Shown here piece by piece: positions 32,307-42,178 of a stretch of 64,000 nucleotides of DNA. A program made the position numbers and the translations under genes. The notes beneath the pieces are model-generated. The model was given only the letters and a program-made list of their open reading frames with translations, did not search any database and had not been told where the DNA came from. Positions within the stretch are counted from its first letter, which is position 1, and every line of letters begins with the position of its first letter. Source of the stretch: Catonia carolina (lineage: Eukaryota; Arthropoda; Insecta; Hemiptera; Achilidae). Location: assembly GCA_035578175.1 (NCBI GenBank), contig JAQMRL010000008.1:9586883-9650882 (forward strand), given 5' to 3'.

Positions 32307-32500
32307 TTAATATTGGCGGGATACAAAGTACAGTCTCCCCTTAAAAAGGTTAGTGAAATTTATTGTATGAAATATAATTGATTAAAATTAGATGTTTTTC
32401 GTTTTCTATTGCTTACTAATGATTAAACATAGGTTATATGTTTTATTACCTATTTACATTGGCAAGAAAAATTTGTGTGAATGTTTCTCGTCAAAGTTTT
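32307..32500 (+). repeat. Duplicate of the TTAA-1/hairpin/HINE-1 junction
   Basis: GGCGGGATACAAAGTACAGT through AATTGATTAAAATTAGAT matches 30890-30970 almost perfectly. It is followed by a deleted HINE-1 (GTTTTCTATTGC, then the 3' end GGCAAGAAAAATTTGTGTGA). So a chimeric junction was copied rather than one element. Confidence 0.72.
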
Positions 32501-32792
32501 TCCTGCTTTAATAGGGAATTCGGTTATAAAGAGAAAATTAGGTGGTAAATTGGCACGTGATGTCTTAATGTTAAAGAATGATTGATCGGAATCAATCCAT
32601 TGCATGCTATAGATAGTGGAGTCAAGAGAATGCCTTTTCCTTATGGTTGGGCTGTGAGGAAAGGACGAGTAATCTAACAGTGTACCAACCTCAACAGTTA
32701 GACACTATATTTTACTACAGTGCGATTGCACCGTTTGTTAACCACATGTTACCTTTCAGTTAATATACTTCGTTGTAACTGACAATTTTTTT

Positions 32793-32922
32793 ACTTTCTC
32801 TTGCCTATATGAATGTATAAGAAGGAAAGTATTGTTTTCATGTCGATTTTAAGAAATCGAGTTTTCACCGGATCTACACGTTTGCAGACCCCCCTGAATC
32901 CAAAATATGTTTTTAGCGATTG

Positions 32923-32969
<47 letters not shown>

Positions 32970-33757
32970 CGCGTGCGTTCGTGTGTGTGTGAACAGATTG
33001 TCTCAAGAACGGAACATCGTACGAACTTGATGAAACTTAAAACTTAAGTTACATACCACTACCGGACCCGACACGAACATTTTCTTCAAAATCTGTCAAC
33101 CAGAAGTAGTAGTTTATTCGTGTAATTTTTCACTTTTTTGCGATTTTCTAAAAAACTGGTCCTACGATTGTTTTAAAAATCGCCTGGTTTACTCATTTTT
33201 TTATGCTCTACAAGATAGGGTAGGCACCATGTTTGCTGAAATTCTCGGTGAGGCTGTTTTTACGTAAAACAATTGTTTTTTTAAGATTACGGCTTTAATA
33301 TGAATTTTAGCGCAAAAATTTATGTAATAAAAGTTGTAGAGAATTTAAAATTTTACAACTTGTATTTCACAAATTTTTTTGTATAACGCTTAGTTTAACG
33401 GTAATTAGCGATTTTATGTTTTTTCTCGCGGAAACGTGTGAAAAATCGATTTTTTTTAGATTTCGGCCTTAGTATGCATTTTACGACAAATGTGTATATA
33501 TAGTTAAATTTATAGGAAATTAAAAGATCTACAACTGTTATATAGAGAATTTTTCTCTACAGAGCCTAGTTTTCGTGAAAGAGTGATTTTCCGTATTTTT
33601 AAGCCAAACTGAGGTTGATTTTCACTTTCCGTCTTTCATATATGATTAAAATTAGGTTATATATATTGAGGTTAGTTTTTTGTTTATTTCTAATGTTAGG
33701 TTTATTGTTAATTATTTGCATTGGCAATAGATAGTTGTGTGAATGTTTCACACCAGA
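32793..33757 (+). mobile_element. HINE-1 copy, full length
   Basis: ACTTTCTCTTGCCTATATGA to CACACCAGA with T runs outside. GT tract of about 60 bp (32923-32990) with GC interruptions. The 3' subterminal repeat is mutated (GGCAATAGATAG). Confidence 0.9.
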
Positions 33758-33902
33758 TTTTTCACTTAAACCCTATTTCCTTTAAAAATTTTTTAAACGT
33801 ACTAAGTTTCCAACTGAAATTTAGCCTTTCTTTCAAAACCGGTAATAACGTTTCACATGTCGGCATCACTTTCTTTTTGATATAACCGTTTCTTTTTTTT
33901 TA

Positions 33903-34135
33903 CCAGATATCAAAAAACTGTTGATGAAGAATTATCTTCTTCACTGTCTTTAACTTCCTTCTTTATACTTTTAATTGTGGAAAGAGAAACATCACAGCAG
34001 TTAGCCACTCGCTCACGGATTTTTTTAAGAGGCATGGAAAGATATTTTTGTTTAGCTTCAACTTTACAACAATTATTACATTGCATATTATATTTCGTTC
34101 AGCACTGTGAATAGTTCGACCGCGTTTTTTGAGAA
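33903..34135 (-). pseudogene. N-terminal DNA-binding remnant of an insect transposase
   Basis: The minus strand reads KKRGRTIHSAERNIICNVI in one frame (from about 34135), then after a frameshift KVEAKQKYLSMPLKKIRERV, ANCCDVSLSTIKSIKKEVKD and SEEDNSSSTVF to a stop near 33910. The pattern 'S.ER..I.NV..F...EA......PLKK..ERVA...GVS..T...I.KE' is the helix-turn-helix start of a widespread insect transposase-like family. No catalytic domain remains. Bracketed by two HINE-1 copies. Confidence 0.55.
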
Positions 34136-34292
34136 ACCAACATTTCCGTTTACGGTAACAAACAGTTATATTTGTTCAGATAAACTACAAAAGGCAATAC
34201 ATAAGACAAAAGATAATGGCTTTCAGGGGGAAGGAACCAGTCAGAGTAAAATTGTTGTAGATAATAATATTTTGGAACAGATAATCCTTTTT

Positions 34293-35204
34293 ACTTTCTC
34301 TTGCCTATACGAATATATAGGAAGGAAAGTATTGTTTTCATGTCGATTTTTCGAAATCGAGTTTTCACCGGATCTATACGTTTTCAGACCCCCTGAACCC
34401 AAAAAACATGTTTTTAGCGATTGGTCTGTGTGTGTGTGTGAACAGAATATCTCAAGAACGGAACATCGTACGAACTTGAAACTTAAGTACCACTACCGGA
34501 CTCGACACGAACATTTTCATCAAAATCGGTCAACCGGAAGTGGTAGTTTATTCGTGTAATTTTTCACTTTTTTGCGATTTTCTCAAAAACTGGTCCTACG
34601 ATTTTTTTTAAAATCGCCTGGTTTACTCAATTTTTTATTCTCTACAAGATAGGGTAGGCGTTATGTTTGCTGAAATTCTGGGTGAGGCTGTTTTCACGTA
34701 AAAACGTTGTTTTTTTAAGATTACAGCTTTAATATGCATTTTAGCGCAAAACTATATATAATAAAAGTTGTAGAGAATTGAAATTCTACAACTTTTATTT
34801 CAAACAATTTTTTGTATAACGCTTAGTTTAGCGGTAATTTGCGATTTTCTGTTTTTTTCTCACGAAAATGTGTGAAAAATTGATTTTTTTAAGATTTCGG
34901 CCTTAGTATGCATTTTACGACAAAAGTGTATATAATTTAATTTATAGAAAATTAAAAGATCTACAACTTTTATTTAAAGCATTTTTCTCTACAGAGCCTA
35001 GTTTAGAGAGAAAGAGTGATTTTTTGTATTTCTAAGCCAAACTGAGGTTGATTTTCATTTTGCATCATTCACTCATGATTAAAATAAGGTTATGTTTTTG
35101 AGGTTAGTTTCTTTGTTTATTTCTAATATTTTATTAATAATGTTAGGTTTATTATAAATTATTTGCATTGGCAAGAGAAAGTTGTGTGAGTGTTTCACAC
35201 CAGA
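34293..35204 (+). mobile_element. HINE-1 copy, full length
   Basis: ACTTTCTCTTGCCTATACGA to CACACCAGA, T runs on both sides, short GT tract (34425-34440). The 150-aa frame covering its 5' part is a shadow, seen in partial form in other copies. Confidence 0.92.
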
Positions 35205-35239
35205 TTTTTTCAGTATCTATGTTGCAACATTACATACCA

Positions 35240-35722
35240 ATAGGATAAAGATGCTTACAATAAGATGCACAGATTAGAGCAAATGTACGGAACTATCCAC
35301 CGCTCCTTAAAACATATCAGCAAAAACACGAGGGTGAGATTTTATAAAACATTAGTAGTGCCGATCCTACTATATGGCAGTGAAACTTGGGTGCTATTAA
35401 AGCGAGAGGAGAGTAGATTGCAAATATCTGAAATGAAATTTCTTCCACATACGTATGGGTGTAATAGAGAAGATCGTTACAGGAATACCGAATTAAGGAA
35501 AGAACTCAAAATCTTATCTATAAACAACAAGGTATCTCAGTAAAGATTACAGTGGTTAGAGCATGTGAACAGAATGAGTGAGGAAGGATACCTAAGCAGA
35601 CTTTTAGTTAAAAGCCGAAGGGTAGGAGAGAACGAGGACGCCCGAGAAAGAGATGGGCAGACTTTACAGGTTCGGAACAAGCAGAGATGCCTAATCCTTG
35701 GAAGGCAGAAGAAGAAGAAGAC
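35240..35722 (+). mobile_element. LINE-AAG copy c
   Basis: The longest copy of this LINE in the window, ending in (AAG)4 at about 35722. It carries the end of the reverse transcriptase ORF (35265-35543) and the 3' part shared with 18613 and 25443. It starts just after a HINE-1 copy, so 5'-truncated. Confidence 0.85.
35265..35543 (+). pseudogene. LINE reverse transcriptase, C-terminal fragment
   Basis: The + strand encodes HRLEQMYGTIHRSL, FYKTLVVPILLYGSETWVLL, REESRLQISEMKFL, GCNREDRYRN and ELRKELKILSIN, then a stop. The block 'FYKTLVVPILLYGSETW' and the following EMKFLR..GC.R.DR.RN is the hallmark of the region after the RT catalytic core in insect endonuclease/RT LINEs. A further stretch in another frame (NRMSEEGYLSR, near 35565) continues it, so a frameshift or stop separates the halves. 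The endonuclease and the RT core are missing. Confidence 0.8.
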
Positions 35723-36251
35723 CTACAAAACGTTCCGCGATATACTGTATGTCCTTTGGGTAGTTTACTTTGTTGTGGTGGCGAACTGATACCAAAGCAG
35801 TCGCGCATGCGCACTGATGCTTTCCCCCTTTACCCCTCGTTAAAACAAAAGGCAAACTCGTGACTCGAGTAACTATAAGACCAAATAGGGCAAAAAACCT
35901 TTATCGTTTTAAATTTATAGATTAAATTTAAGTCGATTACAAAAAAAGAAAAAAAAATTAATAAAAAAGTGTAAAAGACAGCTGCTTAATGAATTGTATA
36001 TAGTATTATAAGTGAATATCAATTACTTTTTATTAGATTTAATTACAAGCTGTTGATAATAATAATAATAGTGATGTAGTCTAGTGTTAAAGTATTAAAT
36101 GGTCCAATGGAAAATAACCCGGCAATTGGCTGTATTGTAGGCTACTACTATTATTACATTATGTTAATGGGTCAAACATTGTTTCATATTGTTTGCTGCA
36201 ATTCGCACCGTATTCATATTTCACTCACTTATTATTAAAAAAAAAAAAAAA
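35723..36251. other. No gene or repeat recognised
   Basis: About 530 bp, apparently single copy. Contains GTCGCGCATGCGCACTGATG near 35800 and a poly(A) run at 36238-36250 that is the target of the next HINE-1. Confidence 0.45.
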
Positions 36252-37192
36252 TCTGGTGTGAAACAATCACACAACTTTCTCTTGCCAATGCAAATAATTT
36301 ACAATATAATTTAACATTAGTAATAAAATATTAGAAATAAACAAAAAACTAACCTCAAAAACATAACCTTATTTTAATCATGAGTGAATGATGCAAAATG
36401 AAAATCAACCTCAGTCTGGCTTAAAAATACGGAAAATCACTATTTCACGCTAAACTAGGCTCTGTAGAGAAAAATGCTTTAAATAAAAGTTGTAGATCTT
36501 TTAATTTTCTATAAATTTAATTATATACACTTTTGTCGTAAAATGCATACTAAGACCGAAATGTTAAAAAAATCGATTTTTCTCACGTTTTCGTGAGAAA
36601 AAAAACAGAAAATCGCAAATTACCGCTAAACTAAGCGTTATACAAAAAAACGTTTGAAATAAAAGTTGTAGAATTTTACATTCTCTACAACTTTTATTAT
36701 ATAACGTTTTGCGCTAAAATGCATATTAAAGCCGCAATCTTAAAAAGAAAATGTTTTTACGTAAAAACAGCCTCACGCAGAATTTCAGCAAACATGGCGC
36801 CTACCCTATATTGTAGAGCATAAAAAATGTAGTAAACCAGGCGATTTTAAAAAAAATCGTAGGACTAGTTTTTGAGAAAATCGCAAAAAAGTGAAAAATT
36901 ATACGAATAAACTACTACTTCCGGTTGACCGATTTTGATGAAAATGTTCGTGCCGGGTCCGGTAGTGATATGTAACTTAAGTTTCAAGTTTCAAGTTCGT
37001 ACGATGTTCCGTTCTTGAGATATTCTGTTCACACACACACACACACAGACACACTCACAGACCAATCGCTAAAAACATGTTTTTTGGGTTCAGGGGGTCT
37101 GAAAACGTATAGATCCGGTGAAAACTCGATTTCGAAAAATCGACATGAAAACAATACTTTCCTTCCTATATATTCATATAGGCAAGAGAAGT
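36252..37192 (-). mobile_element. HINE-1 copy, full length (first of a tandem pair)
   Basis: TCTGGTGTGAAACAATCACA to GGCAAGAGAAGT. A 14-A run precedes it. Only 6 bp (ATAAAA) separate it from the next copy in the same orientation. Confidence 0.9.
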
Positions 37193-37198
37193 ATAAAA

Positions 37199-38512
37199 TC
37201 TGGTGTGAAAAAATCACACAACTTTCTCTTGCCAATGCAAATATTGAACAATATAACCTGTTGTTGTTTTAGGTCATCAGCTGAAAAGCTGGTTTGAACC
37301 TGTAGAGGTTTTACTAAGTAAACGAGGAGTGAAGTGGTTTACCATTGCCTTCCTCACTGAATAGAAAAGTACGCTTATCACCATGCCGGGCCCTCTGAAA
37401 AGTACATATTTTCCACTCTGCAAATGACACCTTCACTTCATTCACCACAGGGTCTGGCTGTATAATGAAATTCATTACTTTCAGAGGAGATAACTCTGAT
37501 TAGTGTCTTTTACACCTCTATCTCTTCTGTTCTTAAATGATTCAGTCATTTAATTGGCTGGTCATGTGATAAGAAACAGAACTATTTATTTTAGCCCTGC
37601 AACGAACAGATAGAGAGTAAATAATTTGACTCTCCGCCTGTCTGTTATGGGCAGAATATAACCTAACATTAGAAATAAACAAAAAACTAACCTCAAAAAA
37701 ACATAACCTTATTTTAATCATGAATGAAAGACGCAAAATGAAAATCAACCTAAGTTTGGCTTAAAAATGTAGAAAATCACTCTTTCACGCTAAACTAGTC
37801 TCTGTAGAGAAAAATGCTCTAAATAAAAGTTGTAGATCTTTTAATTTTCTATAAATTGGATTACACACACTTTTGTCGTAAATGCATAAGGCTGAAATCT
37901 TTAAAAAATCGATTTTTCATACGTTTCCGTGAGACAAAAACAGAAAATTGCTAATTACTGCTTAACTAAGCGGTATACAAAAAATGTTTGATATGAAAGT
38001 TGTAGGATTTTAAATTCTCTACAACTTTTATTATATACATTTTTGCGCTAAAATGCATATTAAAGTCACAATCTTAAAAAAACAATTTTTTTACGAAGAA
38101 ACAGCCTCACCAAGAATTTTACCAAACATGGCGCTTACCCTATCTTGTAGAGCATAAAAATTTTAGTAAATGAGGCGATTTTCAAAAAAAAATCGTAGGA
38201 CCCGTTTTTTGAGAAAATCGCAAAGAAGTGAATAATTGCACGAATAAACTACTACTTCCGGTTGACCGATTTTGATGAAAATCTTTTTGTCGGGTCCGGT
38301 AGTGGTGTCTAACTTAAGTTTCCAGTTTCAAGTTCGTACGATGTTCTGTTCTTAAGTTATTTTGTATACAGACACACAGACCAATCGCTAAAAACATGTT
38401 TTTTGGGTTCAGGGGGTCTGCAAATGTGTAGATCCGGTGAAAACTCGATTTCGAAAAATCGACATGAACACAATACTTTCCTTCCTATATATTCATATAG
38501 GCAAGAGAAAGT
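37199..38512 (-). mobile_element. HINE-1 copy with AAC-SINE insertion (second of tandem pair)
   Basis: The 3' end is at 37199-37259. The AAC-SINE with its target duplication is at 37260-37664. The rest of HINE-1 runs from AATATAACCTAACATT to GGCAAGAGAAAGT at 38512. Confidence 0.9.
37260..37654 (-). mobile_element. AAC-SINE copy 5, full length
   Basis: A 395-bp unit from GTTGTTGTTTTAGGTCATCA to CTGTCTGTTATGGGCAG, flanked by AATATAACCT at 37250-37259 and 37655-37664. The empty-site sequence is known from other HINE-1 copies, which makes this the best evidence for the element's exact ends. Confidence 0.93.
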
Positions 38513-38520
38513 ATAAATCG

Positions 38521-38676
38521 AATTTGATCATTACGGTAGTTGGGACGGTTGTATATATTTAACTTGTTATGTGAAATATCCTGGATTCGAATCCGGGATA
38601 ATAACTGAATCCAATTTATAGTGATGTAGCTAAGTAATTTTTCAAACTAGCCTTTTGGCTGATGACCTAAACAACA
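38521..38676 (+). mobile_element. SINE-E: tRNA-like body with the AAC-SINE tail
   Basis: The body contains the B box GGATTCGAATCCGGG and the 3' end AGCCTTTTGGCTGATGACCT, then AAACAACAGG, is the AAC-SINE 3' end. The upstream part does not match the AAC-SINE. One copy seen. Confidence 0.6.
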
Positions 38677-38738
38677 GGTTTAATTATTCATTATTTACAC
38701 TGGCACGAAAAGTCGTGTGAGAGTTTCACACCAGATTT
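38677..38738 (+). mobile_element. HINE-1 3' terminal fragment
   Basis: TTCATTATTTACACTGGCAC, then GTGTGAGAGTTTCACACCAGA: only the last ~60 bp of the family. Confidence 0.7.
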
Positions 38739-38819
38739 TGTTTTTTATAATATCGTATAATAATATATTCAGATGTTTATCTGTTTAGAAGGATAAATAG
38801 CTTTACTGAAATCATTTAC

Positions 38820-38975
38820 TGACCCGTGGTGTAGTGGTCAGAGGAACTGGCTACTATGCCGGGGTCCCGGGTTCGATTCCCAGTCGGGTCTGGCATTTTT
38901 TCATCTGTAAATCACCACATATCATTACCTACGCACAAGCCCAAGGCTTATGTACGCATCATCACTCAATAAATA
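38820..38975 (+). mobile_element. SINE-B copy 4
   Basis: Head GACCCGTGGTGTAGTGGTCA, B box GGTTCGATTCCCAG, body CATCATTACCTACGCAC type and tail ending CAATAAATAAATAAAAATAA. Confidence 0.88.
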
Positions 38976-39734
38976 AATAAAAATAAATAAAATTTGAAAT
39001 AAATGTGTGAAATTACAACGGAATTAAAGAGATTTTCCTTTTTTACTTGGAATATTAAATCAATAACGCTTTCTACCAACTCAGCGCAATTTGTTTATGT
39101 GAATTTATGTAAATTTAGATAATTTGTTTTTCTTTTATTAAAACCGTAATGGTTTTTAAGACGGTAATAAGGAATACGTTATGTCATGAAAGCTTTATCA
39201 AAGCCTTGACAAATTGATTTTCTTTCCTTAACTTTTTTTCATTTAAATTTTATTATTTAATTGTACTATTAAATTTTATATAACGTAATAAAAATGTGTA
39301 ATTGTATGTGTGTTTACTACGTGTAATGAATGCAATAAAAATTGCATATTTATACTACGTTGTAAATTAAATTTTATTAACATTTCTGTTATGGTTGGTT
39401 TTACTGTAAATAAAAAACAAATTAGGTATTTTAAAAGGCTGTGATTTTTTTACATTTTTCTATGCGAGTATCATTATTATCATTGTCATCAGTTCAAGGT
39501 ATTTATTGATCTGAGGAATGCAGTTGTTTAAGAATGTGTTTGTAACATCACTTTTGCAAACAAACAAACATTAAAGTTTTGTTTCGCATCGGTTAAAGTT
39601 GCTGTTGTGTTTGTGTTGTTTGGATAATAAATACCGTATGGAATTATGTGCAAAAATTTTTAACAGTCCCTTGCCAAGAATTGAATTTAGGCCGTTTAAC
39701 TGTTTTGTCGATTACATGAACTAGTCTATGTGAT
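38976..39734. other. No gene or repeat recognised
   Basis: About 760 bp of apparently single-copy AT-rich intron sequence. Confidence 0.45.
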
Positions 39735-40216
39735 TCTTTCTTCTCCTCCTCCTCCCCTTCTTCTTTGTATCCTTCTACTTCTTCTTCTCCTTCTCCTCCT
39801 CCTCCTCCTTCCTTCCTTTCCTATTCGTTCTCCTTCCCCTTCCCTTTTTCTTTCTTCTTCTCCTCCTTCTCCTTCCCCTTTTCTTTCTTCTTCTCCTTCC
39901 CTTCCCCTTTTCTTTCTTCTTCTCCTCCTTCTCCTTCCCTTCTCTTTTTTTCTTCTTTTCCTCTTCTTTCTTCTTCTCCTCCTTCTCCTTCCCCTTCTCT
40001 TTCTCCTTCTCCTTTTTCTTCTCCTTCTCCTTCTTCTTCTCTTTCTTCGTCCCTTCCCCTTCTTCCCCTTCCCTTTCTTCTTCTCCCCCTTCTCTTTCTC
40101 CTCCTCCTCCTCTTCTTCCTCCTCCTCCTCCTTCTTCTCCTTCTCCTCCTTTTCCTCCTTCTCCTTCTCCTTCTTATTATTATTCTTATTCTCCTCCTCC
40201 TTCTCCTTCACCTTCT
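39735..40216. repeat. 480-bp polypyrimidine (CTT/CCT)n tract
   Basis: Almost pure C/T on the + strand, in imperfect CTT, CTC, CCT and CCCTT units. The 160-aa Lys/Glu/Arg and Ser/Phe/Leu/Pro frames across it are artefacts of composition. It sits at the tail position of a LINE. Confidence 0.93.
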
Positions 40217-40610
40217 TAGCAAGTTAAGGCCCAGAGCCTATTACGTCGCTCAATGAAATCGGTGTTTTAACGTTTTCTTTGGTCGACCCAGATCCCTTCT
40301 ACCCTCAGGCTGATACTCTTCACTCCGTCGTGGGAGTTTCGTCACCTCTATACGTCTTGCATGATTCGACCTTTTCTGTCTATATTCCTGCACCACCTCA
40401 TTCACCGGTCAAAGGTTCAACTCCCGTCGAACGTCATTATTTCTCAGCTACCGACCTCAGACACCGCATCTCCGATCCCTGCAATCTTACCTCGTGTGCA
40501 CATGTAAGCGTCTGTGTCTCGCTATCACGCAAACAGGCTACAATGGACATCATCTTATAAAATTTCAGCCAAGTCTCCCATCTCAACTTATTTCTTAGGG
40601 TACTTTAAAT
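39735..40610 (-). mobile_element. LINE 3' end with a 480-bp expanded tail
   Basis: The minus strand (40345-40250) encodes LPRRSEEYQPEGRRDLGRPK, then KTLKHRFH and a stop at 40250-40252, typical of the C-terminus of insect LINE RT proteins (YxPEGRRxxGRPKK). A short 3' UTR follows and then the (GAA/GGA)n tract (CTT/CCT on +). The 5' limit near 40610 is approximate. Confidence 0.62.
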
Positions 40611-40769
40611 GGTGATTCCTTTAAAATATTATAACACTCATTCCAGGTTCTTTCGCAATTTGATTCATCTCTTTGAATTACGCCGTCTGATTTTTATAAT
40701 TTTGAAGTTACGCGGCCGTAAATTTAGCACCCTACCTTAAATATAAGCGTTTTCGGTTTCAAAGTTACG

Positions 40770-41120
40770 CGATAAAAGACGTAACTGAAGACGTAAGCGA
40801 AAAAAGCCTTGGTATGCATTTTACAACAAAATTGGACACATAATTAAAGTTGTAAAAACTTAAAAAATCTTCAACTTTTACTCAAGCATTATTTTCTAAA
40901 TCAGCTTAGTTATTTAAAATTAGGTTATGCCCCCTCCGTAGCGTAGTGGTAGCGCGCTAACCTACAACGTGGAGGTACCCGGTTCGATTCCGGGCCAGGG
41001 TCTGGAAATTTCACGTGTTGTAACCCACCATAGTCGCTAATTACCGAGCTGTTGATGCGACTTTAAATAAAACTAAAAAATATTTTGTTTTAAATTTTAT
41101 ATTGTTAACTCATGATTAAT
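40770..41120 (+). mobile_element. HINE-1 3'-half fragment with SINE-C insertion
   Basis: CCTTGGTATGCATTTTACAA and AACTTTTACTCAAGC match HINE-1. SINE-C copy 2 (40927-41072) interrupts it; after the SINE it resumes at ACTCATGATTAATAGTAGG and runs directly into the tandem array. Confidence 0.68.
40927..41072 (+). mobile_element. SINE-C copy 2
   Basis: Head CCTCCGTAGCGTAGTGGTAG, B box GGTTCGATTCCGGGCC, body TAGTCGCTAATTACCGAGCT and tail GACTTTAAATAAAACTAAAA. Confidence 0.85.
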
Positions 41121-41595
41121 AGTAGGTTATTTTTCATTATTTACATTGGCAAGAGAAAATTGTGATAGTGTTTCGCACCGTATTTTTTAAATTTTATTCT
41201 AGTAGGTTATTTTTCATTATTTACATTGGCAAGAGAAAGGTGTAATAGTGTTTCGCACCGTATTTTTAATTTTATTCTAGTAGGTTCTTTTTCATTTTTT
41301 ACATTGGCAAGAGAAAGTTGTGATAAGTGTTTCACACCGTACTTTTTAATTTTATTCCAGTAGGTTATTTTTCATTATTTTCATTGGCAAGAGAAAGTTG
41401 TGACAGTGTTTCGCACCGTAATTTTTAAATTTTATTCTAGTAGGTTTTTTCATTATTTACATTGGCAAGAGAAAGTTGTGATAGTGTTTCGCACCGGATT
41501 TTTTAATTTTATTCTAGTAGGTTATTTTTTATTATTTACATTGGCAAGAGAAAGTTGTAATGAGTGTTTCACACCGTATGTTTTAATTTTATTCG
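41121..41595 (+). repeat. Six-unit tandem array of the HINE-1 3' end
   Basis: Units begin AGTAGGTTATTTTTCATTAT at 41121, 41201, 41279, 41359, 41439 and 41516 (77-80 bp each). Each contains the subterminal TTGGCAAGAGAAAG, the stem-loop region GTGTTTCGCACCG or GTGTTTCACACCG, and a spacer TTTTAATTTTATTCTAG. Units differ at a few positions. This is not a CRISPR: the spacers are homologous and the units lie next to each other. Confidence 0.9.
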
Positions 41596-41734
41596 TTCTT
41601 TTCGCTGATATTGCATATTGAATTTTTTAAATTTAAATCGGTTTGAATTTAGAAATTTTTATTTCGAAATACCGGGTGTTTAGAAATGAATAGCGGGGTT
41701 TTAACGCTCTATATTATTTAATACATTATACCTT

Positions 41735-42061
41735 GTTTTTTTTTATTCTAATTTGTGTACGTTGCAATCTGTTCAATTTAGAACAATAAGCAACCCCATG
41801 ACCCAATGAGATGATAATGATGTGTATGACGTGTAAATGAGGTGTAGTCTTGTACAGACGCAGGCCGACCATTCCTGAGAGATTATGGTTAATTAAACCC
41901 CAACCATCAAAGTACACCGGTAACCACTGTCTAGTATTCAGATCCGTATAAAAGTAACTACCTTTACTAGGATTTGAACCAGGAACCTTCGTCTCCGAAA
42001 ATCAGCTGTTAAACAGCTGATTTTGGCGACAACTTTACCTCTAGACCAACCCGGTGGGTTA
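41735..42061 (-). mobile_element. SINE-A copy 6 inside the mariner terminal repeat
   Basis: A complete minus-strand SINE-A with a T-run tail at the left and the head ACCAACCCGGTGGGTT at the right. ACATTATAC occurs on both sides (41722-41731 region and 42064-42071), consistent with a target duplication in the mariner's left end. Confidence 0.88.
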
Positions 42062-42178
42062 ACATTATACTTACAAAAAATGATACATCAAACGAAAGTG
42101 CAACTCAAGCAGTTTTGTTTGTTGGTAGCAGTGCGCCATGTTTCTACCGCCAGCCGTTAGAAAGCGCTAATAGCAAAG

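Noticed and set aside
34107..34559. 150-aa frame with CLYEYIGRKVLFSCRFFEIE, recurring in many places
   Set aside because: It covers the HINE-1 5' end. The same peptide appears on every copy, interrupted differently, and runs into the GT tract. It is not a gene family.
39726..40256. 160-residue Lys/Glu-rich and Ser/Phe/Leu/Pro-rich frames on both strands
   Set aside because: Open because a triplet polypyrimidine tract has no stop codons; no splice or start context.
40279..40560. 93-aa plus-strand ORF in a locally GC-richer region
   Set aside because: The opposite strand carries a LINE C-terminal motif (EGRRDLGRPKK) followed by an AAG-type tail, which explains the composition better.
41121..41595. 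Possible CRISPR-like array of regularly spaced repeats
   Set aside because: Units are adjacent with homologous spacers and derive from HINE-1; the context is eukaryotic.
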